From: Loxodes magnus
Taxonomy: Eukaryota; Ciliophora; Karyorelictea; Loxodida; Loxodidae
DNA length: 64,000 bases
Assembly: GCA_946699065.1 (NCBI GenBank)
Contig: CAMPDV010000236.1
Span: forward strand, 372,001-436,000
Reading direction: 5' to 3'
In this document: positions 21,861 to 33,879 of the stretch, piece after piece
How the letters are laid out: every line of letters begins with the position of its first letter
How positions within the stretch are numbered: the stretch's first letter is position 1
The notes under the pieces: generated by a model
The model's database searches: none
Seen by the model: the letters and a program-made list of their open reading frames with translations, nothing else
Told to the model about the DNA's origin: nothing
Program-made: the position numbers and the translations under genes

Positions 21861-24453
21861 ATGGTTAATGGCTCTAAACATGAATTGGATAATTTAAGAG
21901 AAATAAAAATGTAAGGATTTGCAGATAAATTATAATAGATAGAAAACCTTCTTAAATCTGCTGCTCCTTCTCGTAATGTATAGACATAAATACCAAAGTT
22001 AAGTAGAATACTATCTATAGCTCTAATAATTCTTTAGCCTCATTTTAAATCTAGCGATGATAAGAGATAAAACTTGAAAATATTGAATAGAAGGAGCAAA
22101 TTATACTAAGAAAGACTTTCCCGATAAGATTACTGTTACATCTTTTATATCCTATATAGAAAAAAAAATTGAGTAAAAGTACAGGAGTGATCTATAGTGT
22201 TAACTTCTATGCTATTGAAATAAATATTTGTTGTCCATACTTAGAAAATAAAAAGAAAGGAGAAGAACTTAAGGAGAGAATCCTTAAATCGTTAAAGAAA
22301 TCACCAGATGGGTAGTATGAAATAAAAAAATTCCTGTTATCATTAAAATTACTCTAAATTATTGAAACTCTGAGATCATCATAAATCCTACTAAAGAAGG
22401 GGGAGGGAAGCTTAAGTAGTTACTTTAACTTTCAATTCCAGGATTATAAGATCAATTACCCTCAAGAAAAAATTTTTAGGATAGCTGAAGAATTTCTTTT
22501 TACTAGTGGCATAGTATCAGTAAAAATGTTGAGATATTTGGCCTTAAGAAAATGTTCTAATGTAGCGAAATATATTTCAGATATTTATATTTTTGTAAAT
22601 GGAGGAATAGTCACTGTAGATAATTCTGTTAAATTCATAAATTATGGAGCAAAAACATTATAGCTTTGTTCTTTTGCTTAAAATTAGGACTTTTCAACAG
22701 TGCTCTATTAACCTTAAAATAAGTCTGTGAGCATATATTTATATTTTGAATTGCAAACATCTTTGTTGAGAAGGAAAGGTTAAAAATGATAAGAATTTCT
22801 ATTTATGCAATATAAAAGAGAATAAAATAATAAAATTAATAAAAGAAGTAAGTGCTTATCTATAACAGATAGTAAAACTAGTATTAAGATTATTAATTAA
22901 ACTTTAGTTTGACTCTTCAAATAATAAGAAAAAGAAGAGAAATAAGTAAAGTAATTTAAATTTTTAAGAAGTATAGTAGAAATAAAAGCTAGTTATGAAA
23001 TATAACTTAGAAAAAAAATTGAAGAGCAACGAAATAATAATAATTTTGGAGTATAAAATGTGATATAATCTCAAATAGGAAGTACTTGAAAGATTTAAAA
23101 TAAACTCGAAGGAAATTAGGAGAGATTGAAGATTTAAGAAGCTATATGAATGAAGACTCAAATAAAGAAATGAAATAAAATTTCGTTCAAATGAGAGCGA
23201 TGGATTCTTTATTAAAAAATGACTAAATAAGTTTTGCTATAAGATAATAGATTTAGTAAGAAAATGAAAAAAGGAAGAACAGAGCATATATAGGTAAATA
23301 GGAGTATCAAATTAACTAGTGAATAAACAAAGAATAATTCAAATATAAATGATCATATAAGCAAAGGCACTTACTCTAGGTTTTAAATGTAACTTAATGA
23401 GTATAATAGCTTTATAAAAACCTAAAATAAACAGTATTTCAAGGACAGTTTTGAAAAGTTTCTTTCCTTCTTGAAGTTGGACTAAGAAACTCTTGTGTTT
23501 TATAATGGTAGATAGTAAATAAAACCTACTCAGGTTCTGCTTATAAATGCAAGTGAGGCAATTTTAAAGGAGGATAATAGCTCATCAGTGATAGAGTAAA
23601 TTATTTTAGAAAAGATTTAGGAACTAAACTCTGTAGTCTCTTCCTCAATAATAACAAATAACTCAAAAAGCTGCTTTCTAATGAGTTCTTAGACGACCAC
23701 GATAAATTCCAATCTCAAAGAATTGTAGATAAATAGGAATCCCATAGTCTTAAAAAAAGCTTAATCCTTATCTACTGAGCTATCTAGAATGCTTTAAAAG
23801 GATAATATATTTAAATTTAGGAAGAATAGAGAACTTAAAACAGTTTAGTAAAAAGATTAATAAAGAATCAGAGGTTGCTGGTGATAACGAGCAACAGAAG
23901 AGTGAAGAGGAGTAGAATAAAGAATAGCCAAGCCAACTAAAATTATAAAGCTTTTAAATGAAAGTAACGTTTCATAGATCTGTAGCATTGACTAATTAAA
24001 CTCAATTACCAATTATATACGAGGCAGAGGATAGCGAGGTATTTTAAAGTGTTAGGAAGATGAAGATAGAGCAAAAGAATTAAGTAGAAGAAAATTTGAT
24101 AAAAAGCTAGAATTTAAATTTGGGAAAGCTAAAAATTAAAAGAAACTTTCTAATCAATTAATATGATTAGAGAAGTTAACAGCATTCTATATGAAAGCTT
24201 TCTATCTCCATATGTACTTGAGGAGATAAACAGTGAGGAGAATATAATTTAAAAGTCAAAAAGTTAGTATACTGAGAGCGGAGTAATATAAAGCTAATTT
24301 TAAGTAATTCAGTCTTAGAAAAGTTGCAACTAGCATAAAAGGACAAAAAATTTACTTTAGAATATCATCTAGGAAAATAGAAACTTAATTGAGAGTAACT
24401 TACTATTAGTAGAGATGTTATAATACTTAGAACAAGCTGAAGAACCAAAATGA
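21861..24453 (+). CDS. Unrecognised long Gln/Lys-rich protein
   Basis: ATG 21,861 starts a protein-like frame (LLKSAAPSRNVQTQIPKLSR near 21,950-22,010). After a frame change near 22,110-22,210 a single frame runs from about 22,215 to 23,870, about 550 codons. It contains EEFLFTSGIVSVKMLRYLAL and IYIFVNGGIVTVDNSVKF (about 22,480-22,640) and LDQETLVFYNGRQQ (about 23,478-23,520). A further frame change leads to SEVAGDNEQQKSEEEQ and then MIREVNSILYESFLSPYV, ending AEEPK-TGA at 24,451. The family is unknown to me; composition suggests a soluble regulatory or coiled-coil protein. The frame changes may be short introns. A second protein-like frame from ATG 24,555 to TGA 24,899 could be its last exon or a small separate gene. 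Confidence 0.6.
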
Positions 24454-24554
24454 ATATGCTAGACTTACTTAACACAAATGGAATTCTATTTAATAAGAAA
24501 AATAAGAAACAGACATAATATATTAAATCTTCTTTTAGAACCCAAAGGAAAAGA

Positions 24555-24901
24555 TCATTATGGATAGAAGTGAGCTAATCAACAAATTCTTCTATAACAT
24601 CGAATTTTCAGATTAATAGATAGATTTTATGAAGAACAACAGTCACCATAAGAATTCTTTCAAGATAAACGACAAAAACCTGAAGTTCTTAGTCTATTAT
24701 TAGAAACATTTTTATAAGATCAATCAGTAAAAAATTTTGATAGTAACACTGTATGAATTGGATATTATACTATATTTATATGGAGCTTACGAGGGCAGTG
24801 AACAAAACTAGAAGCAAATTTACGATTACGCAGTAAGAATTCTAGAATATACAAAAATATCCGAATATAATGGAATGCCTCTGCTATGGTCCATGTGCTG
24901 A
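24555..24901 (+). CDS. Small ORF or last exon of the preceding gene
   Basis: A frame from ATG 24,555 (MDRSELINKFFYNIEF) to TGA 24,899 contains IVTLYELDIILYLYGAYEGS and ends GMPLLWSMC, with no internal TGA. It lies 100 bases after the previous TGA and on the same strand. The frame can be extended upstream past the ATG (QIFFQNPKEKII), which favours an exon of the preceding gene. No family recognised. Confidence 0.45.
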
Positions 24902-25259
24902 TATTTTTAGCAAGTTATGTTAATTTATTATTTACACATCTTAAATAAAAATAAAATACAGCATTTTTTAAATTGGTGCTAGCTTATTAAAGTCTACTAA
25001 TTAGTCTCTTTAATTCTAAGCATAATTAAGTAGTCAAATATAGCCTAAATTAATAAATTGAAGTTTAAAGTCTAATTTAAATAAGAAGATAGTAATACTA
25101 ATAATTAATTATTAAGATATACAGTTTAAGTAGTTAAGTACCTTTGTCTATTAGTCTATTTTTATTTTAAAATTTCTATAAGATTTAATGCTAAGAAGCT
25201 AAGGATATGTTTAAATAGATCATATTTTTTAACTATGAAATCAATTAAAATAAGTATAA
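24902..25259. other. AT-rich intergenic spacer between convergent genes
   Basis: Lies between the plus-strand gene ending at 24,453/24,901 and the minus-strand RING/B-box gene. No feature seen. The minus-strand gene's end may reach into it. Confidence 0.45.
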
Positions 25260-26511
25260 ATCTAAATGCCTGAGTAAACCAAGTCTCTTCTAGTGTTGCT
25301 ACTTAAGAGAGTAGCTTTTAGAATTACTTTCTCAATTATATACCAAAATAGAGCTAAAGGACGACTTTTAGATGTTTTTCTTTCTGATTAATGATTTCAA
25401 TTTTTTTCCTTTCCAAGATATTTTCAGCATAGCTTTGTATTTTTTTGATTTTACTACGCTAATATAAATGAGAGAGTGATTTCATATTCTACTTGGAGTA
25501 CTGTCAAGATTTAAGGCCAATCAGAAATATTTTTCATGCTTACGATTCACAGAAAAATTTCAGCTGCTGGAAAATAGCTCGTTTTTCGTCTACTTTAGAG
25601 CTAGATTAAATAATAATTATCAATTCTAACACTGGATTTTAGTACTGATAGTCTTCAATTCTATATTATAATTGCATTCCTTAATTTAATTAATAGCTGA
25701 TCTCTCTAATCTTTCCTTCATTTAGATTGCCTTTTCAATCCCAATACTCTTTTATTTACTTAGAAATACATTAGCTTTTTAGCTCTAGAACTTATTCTAG
25801 ATTGTTAACTCAAACTAATCCAACTAATTCCTCTTATTCTCGCACTGATTGATACTGTCTTAAGAGAAGCTTGAGATAGAATTAATCTAACTACCTAACT
25901 GCTGATAGCAATCAGATGTTTCCTAAATTAACTACATTTATTTCTTTTTTAAGCTTTGTTAGTTATTTTCCATCTCCTATCAAGTTTACTAGATATTCTA
26001 TTTGACTAAGAGTTATATTTAAACTATATTGCTTATTCTCCATATATACAACTAACTTAACTACATATATCATTTATTCAATATAGATATATAGTAGTCT
26101 AGTCTCTACTTAATGTCTCTTAAAGTAGATTCTATGTAACTCTTTAAATTGCTATATTGCCTTTTATATAGTAATGCATCTATGCTCTTGATGAGATTCT
26201 TACTAGCATTGTACACAGATTCTTATGTTATCCTATATAAAATATAGAGCTAAATAATACTACTAATCTATCTAGCAAATGTCCTAAGGATTTTAGTTCT
26301 ATATCTATTGACTAACTAGATTCATAATTGGTAATGTCTCGATTGGTCTTTCAGTAATAAGATTGTGATTGCTACAAATAAATTTCAAATAGAGGTTGTA
26401 GACAGTTTTTATGCATTTCTTACAGAGAATACGTTCTCAATCTAATTTCCTTGGTCATCTCAGTTCTTAGTTGAAATCTTCTTCACATGCTTCACAATTA
26501 GCTGCTGACAT
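25260..26511 (-). CDS. RING/B-box coiled-coil protein (TRIM-like) with degenerate RING
   Basis: Starts at ATG 26,511 and stays in one frame for about 400 codons. N-terminal RING-like region: C6-x2-C9, RWPRKLDW-E-R-ILC30-x2-C33, then C46. The usual CGH is replaced by W25-E-R27, so two zinc ligands are missing. A B-box follows with C99, C102, H107, H110 and C112 (CVQCQQESHQEHRC). Long Gln/Lys/Glu/Leu-rich helical sequence follows. TRIM-type proteins are mostly E3 ubiquitin ligases, but the altered RING makes ligase activity doubtful. Several TGA are read as Trp, two of them next to conserved RING residues. The 3' end is not defined, because the frame stays open into AT-rich sequence. It faces the gene at 26,853 across a short spacer. 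Confidence 0.7.
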
Positions 26512-26882
26512 TTAATTTTTTGAATGAATAGGTTACTTAATATTTGATTGTATAGATATCACTTAAGGAAGTAACTAAATTAAATTAGCTTTGCATTAAT
26601 TATATTAGATTACTTATTAAATAATAGTTATTACCTACTTTTAAAATTATTACATTAAATGGAAGATTTTACCCACTGAATCTAAGTCATTATACAACTT
26701 TTAAGAGGAATTAGTGAAAGTCACTTCTAAGCTATACTACTAAATAGAACTAAATCATCCTAAAATTAGTTTATTAACTAATTTTCCAACCTTGTCACTT
26801 CTAAAACGAAGGAGAAATATCTATAAAGATAAAAAAAAGTAAGAAAATAATAGGACTTTCAAAGGAAGTAGTTCAACTATAG
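26461..26882. repeat. 420-bp repeat: RING/B-box 5' end plus upstream spacer, instance 1
   Basis: Bases 26,461-26,882 match 34,250-34,682 with scattered substitutions and indels (offset 7,789 to 7,800). The block contains the first 17 codons of the minus-strand RING/B-box gene, its upstream region, and the first codons of the divergent plus-strand gene. It probably holds a shared, bidirectional promoter, though no specific element can be named. Confidence 0.85.
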
Positions 26883-28520
26883 GTAAATCTATTAACTAAT
26901 GGAAAATTTGGAATTACTGGAGAGGAAATGAAAAGAATACTAAACCTAAATTCTAATATCTAGCTTTTAATCAGAGTAAAGACTGAAATTTTTAATTATT
27001 GAAAGTCTTAAAAAAGAAGACTGTATTCAGATAAATTTTTATATGCCATATCATTATAAAAACTACCAACAATATTTTAGAGAGGTATATTGTAGTTAGC
27101 TAAATAAAAATCTAATAATATTATTGCTAAATTAAAATTTTTGAGACTTGAAAGAATATGAAAATGAGAAAATTCTAAACTAGAACAGCTGGTTTCAGTT
27201 CCTTAAAATAATTAGTCTAAAATATAGGAATACAAGAAATAATTAAAGTATAATATTAAGCTAAAATGAGGAAATACTTACCTAACAAAGTAATGCAAAA
27301 ATTAAAGGAAACGGAAAATAAATAAGGTGTGATATTAGATAAGATAGGTAAAATTATTCAATTAAATGCTTTAAAGAAAGAAGCAACTTGATAATAATAC
27401 ATCTAGTTGCTAATTCAGCAAATAAATAACTAACTTATAAGCAATAAGTTTAATTCAATATTAAGTCAAATCAGCTTTTAACATTAAATACATCACAGAA
27501 AAAATCAATCATATAAGCAACAATTTAGTATAATGCCACAAAACCAAGAAGATTAGGTTAAATATACTTTATGGAGAGAAGCATGAAAAAAACCTAATAA
27601 TTTAAAAGAAAAGTCCATGTGTAATATGCAAATATGATTATAGGAAATCTATTTGAAGATAGGAAATGCTAAAACCTAAAATATGAGAAGAGGAAAAATA
27701 AAATATCTTGTATATACGTTAAGTTTTTAGAGCGTTTCAACTTTGTATTGTTTTAAAAAACTTAAATCTCTGATGTAAATGTCAATAATAATTTCAATTA
27801 AAATGACAGTTTAAAGAATTTATTCCTTGTGTGTAAAGTTAATGTGATTGAAACTAAATACTTTAAGAAAAGTTTAACTAAGTTTACGGAGATCTCATAT
27901 AAGAATCTAGCCGAAGTTAAAAGGCTAATAGAAATTAGAAGTTATAATTTGATAGTAAGTAAAGAGAAAGATTGATAAAGCATGTGACCAAATAACAGAC
28001 AGAGATTTAGAAGTAAATGAATAATAAATAGAAGCTATAAAAGCAAGTTAAGCTTTATTTCTTGGGATATTATAAAAAGTAGAAAATAACGAATATGTTG
28101 TGAGACACATTGTAATCTTGCCAAGATATGAAGTAAATAGAAAAGTAAGAAATAAAATTTTAAGAGAATAGTCACAAGATTAATAAAAATTCGCTGAAAA
28201 TAAAATATTTATAGATTATACTAAACTTAATTAAGAAATTACTTTAGGCGAGAGCGATGTTAGTGATAGATCTCAACTAATTATTATATATTCTTTAATA
28301 AAATTTAGTATAACTAACTTAAAGTAGAGATATTAAGCTCTTAGATTAGTCGAATAACTATCTAACTCAACTTGAAAAAGAGATTAGATCTTAGTATTTT
28401 AATAGTAGACTAACACAGATTAAGCATTCTAAGAAGTAACTATCAAAGAATAAGAAGTAGATGATAAGTATATAGAGGATATTAAAGAACCTTATATTTT
28501 TTGCTTTTAGATTATATAGT
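26853..28520 (+). CDS. Unrecognised plus-strand gene, divergent from the RING/B-box gene
   Basis: Protein-like sequence starts in the shared spacer (LSKEVVQLQVNLLTNGKFGI, from about 26,853) and runs about 150 codons. After less clear sequence, including KSPCVICKYDYRKS near 27,610-27,650, a strong frame follows at about 27,975-28,500 (LEVNEQQIEAIKASQALFLG, HIVILPRYEVNRKVRNKIL, then an acidic KEQEVDDKYIEDIKEPY). The parts lie in different frames, so introns or lesions intervene. I recognise no family and cannot fix the start or stop. Confidence 0.45.
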
Positions 28521-28554
28521 AAGACAGAATATTACATTTAATTTTTAATCTCTT

Positions 28555-28880
28555 TACTTGCCTTTTCATCTTCTCTTCTTTTACACTTTTTTCTTTCAAA
28601 TATTTATTCTACTAATTTTTATTCCAATTTATTCTTCTTTTCCTTCCTTTTATCTTTATTACTTAATAATTTTATATTCTTTCTTATACTTCAGACTTAT
28701 TTCCGAAATTTCTTAGTATATTCTTTTAAATTACCTTATATACCTCTTACTACTATCTATTCATTTTTTCTTCTCTTTACAAGCTAACTCTAATTTATTA
28801 ATCCTAATCTGCAACTCTGTATTTTCCGTCGATATTATTTGTATTATTTCTTCAATCTTTTTTCCTATATCTTAAGATGA
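28555..28880 (-). other. Coiled-coil coding-like fragment, minus strand
   Basis: A pyrimidine-rich plus strand gives a minus-strand frame with a heptad-like stretch (KIEEIIQIISTENTELQIR, then INKLELACKEKKKWIDS). It resembles the coiled coil of retroelement ORF1 proteins but has no diagnostic motif. It lies between two plus-strand coding regions. Possibly a fragment of a LINE ORF1. Confidence 0.35.
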
Positions 28881-28979
28881 TCTTTACGATTTTTTAAGTC
28901 AGATACCTTTATTTTACTATATATTATATAATAAAAAGGCACCTAAGAAATAATCCTCTCTTGGCTCTTTCGTAAAAGA

Positions 28980-29735
28980 CAAGAATAATAATCTAACATA
29001 AATGAATAAGAGCATCAAAAATATTAAGAAATAGAATCTAAGTAAGATTTTGCATAATCTGAATAACAAAGAATTTACTAATATAATTCAAATTAAAATA
29101 AATAAGATAAAGGATAGAAAAACTAGAGAAAGTGTACCAAGAAATGATTTAATCACTAGATCATTAATTTCTATCATTGGAAGAAACAATCGATAAATTC
29201 AAATCGTAAATAGAAATTAAATTGAAAAAAATGTAATGAAATTCCTCAAATGTTTTAATTCCAATTTTCTAAACTATAATACGAAATAAAATAACTTTAG
29301 GAAAAATAAGAATAATAACAAGTATAATCAAGTATTCCAATGGAAATCGAAACGCAATATTAATAATAAGAGGCAAATAAGATATATTTCTATCGTAGAA
29401 AGATCCTGTGCTACATATGCTAGAAGAATTACTGCTGAAGAAAATGCTGAAAGAAGGTAGAAATTGAAAGAATTAATAAGAAACAAATATTAGAAGAACT
29501 CTTCTGCTTCTGACCAACAAGGACAGGACAAATTTACAGAAAGAAATTTTATAACTCGAGAGTCAACGAGGAGAATAACAACTGGAGAAGAAACTAAACG
29601 GAAAATTATTTTTTGAGGTGAAGACAAGGAAGTCGGACTAATGAAGTTCTACGACATCTTTTAGCTTAGGAGAGAGCAGGAAAAAATAGAAGTTAACTGT
29701 GGAGCTCTTCTCTAAGAATATAAACTTAATTTTTC
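28980..29735 (+). CDS. Coiled-coil protein with modified zinc knuckle (C-C-C-C), Z3
   Basis: Plus-strand paralogue of the Z1/Z2 proteins. A Gln/Lys-rich stretch (IPQMFQFQFSKLQYEIKQLQ, about 29,245-29,305) leads to a knuckle at 29,408-29,446: LCYICQKNYCWRKC, spacing C-x2-C-x4-C-x4-C, with Cys in place of the usual His. GQIYRKKFYNSRVNEE (about 29,530-29,580) matches GRIYRKTI in Z2. Several TGA codons are read as Trp, three of them close to the knuckle. The start is unclear: an ATG at 29,001 lies in another frame. The end near 29,735 is approximate. Confidence 0.55.
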
Positions 29736-29739
29736 TCTT

Positions 29740-31390
29740 TTTTTATAAATAAAATTCTGAGTAAATCTATTAAAATCTTTCAGATATTTTTTTGATTTTG
29801 TTGTATATCTAAACAAATAAAACTAAAAATTAAGAAAGTAAAAAAGAAAATATAAAAGTGTTTAGCAATGCTAGTCATATACAGTCCATATTGTTAAAAT
29901 CCAAATAAGAGAAATATATATGTAAACATATTAGAAATTATGAAAAGAAGTTATATTAAACACCTTAAAGGCTATATACAAAATTAAAAAAATATAAAGC
30001 ATCTTAGAGTTAAATTTAACACACTTATAATAAGATGAAAAGTTGCAGGAAAATAAGTTTCAAGTCAAAAAATTTTGGAAATTACATGGAAAAAACCATA
30101 ACAAATAAGTTCAAATTGAGTAGATCTACATAAGATAAAATAGATTTTTAGTATAACATAAACATCATAAATGATCTCTATAATAAATCATAGGAATATA
30201 ATTTCTAAAGCGATTAAATAAAAAATCATAGCAATCTATTTAAGCTTAAGTATTATAAAAAGGCTTATTTTTAGGCAAGTTAAGATTTAATCGCAAAGAT
30301 TCTTTGAAAAAGACAAAAATGCAAGCTCACTAGAATTTAATATTTATAAAAAAATCAGAATTCTATGGAGTTTAAAGCGTATTATAAGAAACAAAATTTG
30401 ATATTCAAAAGATTTGAAGATACAAAAGTCAATCAATCACTTTCGCAAAAGTGTTCAAAACAACGAATAAATTTTTTAAGGGAAATATATATCAATAGCA
30501 ATTATTTTTGCTTTCAAAACTAGATGCTAATTTACCTTAATTTTAGTTATTAAGAAGAAAATTAGAAAGCTACAGCGTAAATTCATAAGAAGTTCATATT
30601 TAACAAGGATCGATTTCAAGGAAAGCAGTCACTTAATTAAAATACAATTATAACAATTTTCAGTTAATGAAACACAAAAAGGAATTCTAAAACTTCTAAA
30701 AATATATCATGTTTATGCATTAACAAATATATAAACCAATTTCTTTTAGCGAAATATTTTTTAATGGTACTTTATAATTTAATAGTGGATTCAATTTTAT
30801 AATTCTTTCAATTCCAATAAATGTCTAGAAAGTATAAACTCTCATATCGAATAAGCTTTATTTAATTCAATATTAGAGCATAATTACATGTATGTAAAAT
30901 TGTAGAAATCTAATAGTTAAAATGCTTTTATCTCTCGACCATACATGGGAAAACTAATTATTTTAAGTGTCTTCTTTGAAAATAAATAACATCCTTTGCT
31001 TAACTATGGTAAATTATACTCTCCATAGTCTCTTTTCAAAACTACAGTCTAGTATTTTATACGGATATCTAGTTTATTGCTTTAAGATACTTTTAATTAA
31101 CAGACAGAATGATATCTTTAGTTACCAGTTTACTAATTTAATTTACTTTCTGAGCCATTCTACTATAAAACTAGGGTACTTTGATACAAGTGCTTTAAGC
31201 AATTTTATATTATAAAGCTATTCGCTTAAACTAAATAGCTTTCTTTATAGTTTACCTTAAGTGCTTAAGATAAGATAACACTCAATATAATTTACACTGA
31301 GCTCTAGAAAGAGCTTATATGTATATATGTTCAATTTGCTTATAATAAGTTCAGTTGAAATTAACTTAGAATGATAGCTGAAAAGGCTCA
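29740..31390. other. AT-rich region, no gene called
   Basis: A Lys/Ile-rich plus-strand frame from ATG 29,870 stays open for about 280 codons. Its composition is what A-rich sequence gives when no triplet stops translation, so I do not call it. Nothing recognised in 30,750-31,390. Confidence 0.4.
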
Positions 31391-31394
31391 TTAA

Positions 31395-32321
31395 GTCATT
31401 AAAATAATCTACCTAAGAAAGCTTATAAAAAGCACAAATGATCAAAGTCAAAGTCGTCTGTTTGGTAGATTAGAATTGGGGATAACTAGATTTGAAGTAT
31501 GTTCGAATTTATAGAACTTAAAGAACTTCAAAGAAGTGATCAAAATATCTACCATTAAAAGAGATTCTTATGTAAGAAGGGTGTATTCGAGAAAAACAAA
31601 AGCATTCAGTGAGAAAGAAATTAGAATAGCTAAAACTGATGGGTCTTGGATTTAAGTAGAGTAAATATAGGATGAAAGTTAGATCATATCAGGAGGAAGG
31701 TTAATAATAACTATCGATTTGAAATTATTTCAGAAAATAGTTGAACTTAGAAATTTAGAATGCAATTCTAGAGAAACTTACACCGGACTATTTTTGATAA
31801 AAAAGACAAGGTTTTTATAGTTTCTGGTACTAATTTCCTTAACAAATAATAAATAGACATAAGTGAGTGTGAAGTTCTAAATCTCTAATCTAAAAACTTC
31901 GATATGATAGCGTAAATTAAGACTTCTGTAAATATTTTTGGATTTGATTAAATAGACCAATAAATGCATGTATTTGGCGGCTCTTACTTGATCATAGAGA
32001 AAGATTTTAAGCAAAATGTAATAGTATAATAGCTAGAGAAATTAAGCATTCGAATGCTAGTAGTAATTAACTCAAGAGACGGCTACTTCGGCTGTTTGAT
32101 TTTCTTCGCAAAAATAATTTCTCATTTATGCAAATTGATCTACTATAGAAACTCAAATATTCGACTTGAAAGAAATAAGAGTTTAAGGTGATAAATATAG
32201 TCAGCGTTTCTATAACTATACTTAGTTTATTTAATTCTGGAAATATGTGTTTCAGTTCAATGGGGAAAGTGACTTATATTGTTTTGATATTCATAACGGA
32301 AACTGGAGAGCTATGAAATGA
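31395..32321 (+). pseudogene. Kelch-repeat protein, decayed
   Basis: Kelch motifs are visible but in different frames. One run at about 31,800-32,130 reads KDKVFIVSGTNFLNKQ, then FGFDQIDQQMHVFGGSYLI with the double-Gly signature. The last blade at about 32,225-32,321 reads FNGESDLYCFDIHNGNWRAM and ends at TGA 32,319. Earlier sequence (from about 31,450) is protein-like without a clear motif. The frame breaks mark a pseudogene or unresolved introns. Kelch propellers bind protein partners. It is a relative of the intact RING-Kelch gene at 37,973, but no RING is visible here. Confidence 0.6.
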
Positions 32322-33120
32322 TAACTTAAAATTTTTATTTTACTGATAATTTTTTACATCCACACTAACTTCCAAATTATAGCCTACATCATCTTTTACC
32401 AATATAATATTTCTATTCTTTAGTTTAAAATTTATGAATAAATAGATTATTTTTTAACAGAGCAAAGTATATTCAATTCAAGTCTTTAAGCAAATATAAA
32501 CTTAACTATGATAATCTCTATAAGCTTATAGTTTTAGATACCAAGTAATTTATTAATGTACTGAGTCTGTTTAACTTTGCCAAATACAATTTTTCAGCTT
32601 CAAAATTAAAAAAACTAGTTTTGAGAGGAAAAGCTTAAACTATAATTATAGTTATTTTAATAAAGTTCTTGAGTTTACTTACTAACTGAATCTAAATTAT
32701 GTCTAAGAAGGTAAAAATCAATTTCTAAAGATTTAGATTTCTAATTTTCAGTTTTTCAATGAAATAAAAACTAAATATTAAAGCTTAGTCTTTTCAAATC
32801 TTTCATTAAACCTAAGCAATGTAGTTACTTTTACAGTACTATTATCATGCTCAATATTATAAGTGAGATAGTTCCTTAGAAAAATCAGATATCTCTTAGT
32901 GAATATCTTAGAAAATAAGAATAGTAATACATGTGGATAGAGCAAAAACCTTATTAATAAGAAAAGCATTATTTTATGAGTCGTTATCACAATTAGTGCA
33001 TCAAAGAATAGGAAACCTGTAATAAGAGTTAAGGTAATAAAATAAAAACTTGAAAAATTAGAATTGGTAATAAAGAAAAAAGGCGAAGAATTAAGCTTTT
33101 TATTTCCATCTATAGAGTAA
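32322..33120. other. AT-rich region, nothing recognised
   Basis: No motif on either strand. The open frames seen with standard stops near 32,780-32,990 (minus) have no coding support. Confidence 0.45.
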
Positions 33121-33129
33121 GCTAATAAT

Positions 33130-33270
33130 AAGATTTAATATAAAATGTGACAAAAGCAAAACGAGATTGATTAACAATTCAATCAAATTCCTCAAAAGTT
33201 TTAATTTTAATTTTCGTAATTCCAATATTAATTAAAGAACTGTAGGAAAAGCAGACATTATATCAGAAAA
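33130..33270 (+). pseudogene. Zinc-knuckle family fragment (Z4)
   Basis: NQIPQKFQFQFSQFQYQLKN at about 33,175-33,240 matches IPQMFQFQFSKLQYEIKQLQ of the Z3 protein at 29,245-29,305. The knuckle region is missing, because the sequence switches to an unrelated minus-strand ORF at about 33,280. A short, truncated family member. Confidence 0.55.
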
Positions 33271-33289
33271 TCATTTAAAGGATGCTATT

Positions 33290-33767
33290 ATCTTTCTTCA
33301 TTGTTAAAGATCAAATTTACTATTCCATTTTATTTAACGATGAATTTCGGCACTGTTTGTCAGTATTCGCTCCATATTTGATTCCGAAACACTTGTATTA
33401 CTTCTTAATCTATGACTTTTTTCTCTACTGAATCAGTATTTTCAAGATAGTGATTAAAATAAACTGTGACCACCATATTTGATAGATCATCATAGGTATT
33501 TACTAAACTCTTATCATTAAGTCTTCAGGGACGTTGGTTGAAATAAGTTGCTCATTCTTTTGTTAAATTATTGCTTAAGTTATGTACTTTTTTTATCATT
33601 TAATTCCTTTCTTATTTTATACTCCTTCTTTTAGTAAAGCCTGTCCAACCATAGATATATTGATATCCTTTTTCCGCTGAGTGTATTATTATATCATGCT
33701 TCTTCAATCGGTGAATTTGGTTCGGTGTATTCTGAGTGCTTGAGTTATGAGTCTAGTTTCCATTCAT
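33290..33767 (-). CDS. Unrecognised ~155-residue ORF
   Basis: ATG 33,767 opens a frame that stays protein-like to about 33,290 (IHRLKKHDIIIHSAEKGYQ, YIYGWTGFTKRRSIKQE, FNQRPWRLNDKSL, MVVTVYFNHYLENTDS). It uses both TGG and TGA for Trp and TAA/TAG for Gln, with a balanced amino-acid mix unlike the flanking AT-rich sequence. No family recognised. A strong nested hairpin (33,819-33,874) lies just upstream. It could be part of a mobile element, since it abuts a truncated zinc-knuckle gene. Confidence 0.5.
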
Positions 33768-33818
33768 AATAAAGAAGATAGGAGTAATTAAAGCGAAGAC
33801 CCGGTAGAAGAAGTAAGT

Positions 33819-33874
33819 GCTTCAGGTTTTTCTCTCCTACTTTGAGGAGGTGGTATAAAAACCCTTCTTGAAGC
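33819..33874. repeat. Nested three-stem inverted repeat (hairpin)
   Basis: Three perfect stems nest: GCTTCA/TGAAGC (33,819-33,824 with 33,869-33,874), GTTTTT/AAAAAC, and CTCCT/AGGAG closed by a short loop. The GC-rich inner stem stands out from the AT-rich surroundings. It lies about 50 bases upstream of the minus-strand ORF at 33,767. It might be an element terminus or a structured leader; the function is unknown. Confidence 0.6.
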
Positions 33875-33879
33875 TAACC

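Noticed and set aside
29870-30740. Lys/Ile-rich plus-strand frame from an ATG
   Set aside because: Explained by A-rich composition alone; no motif, paralogue or clear stop.
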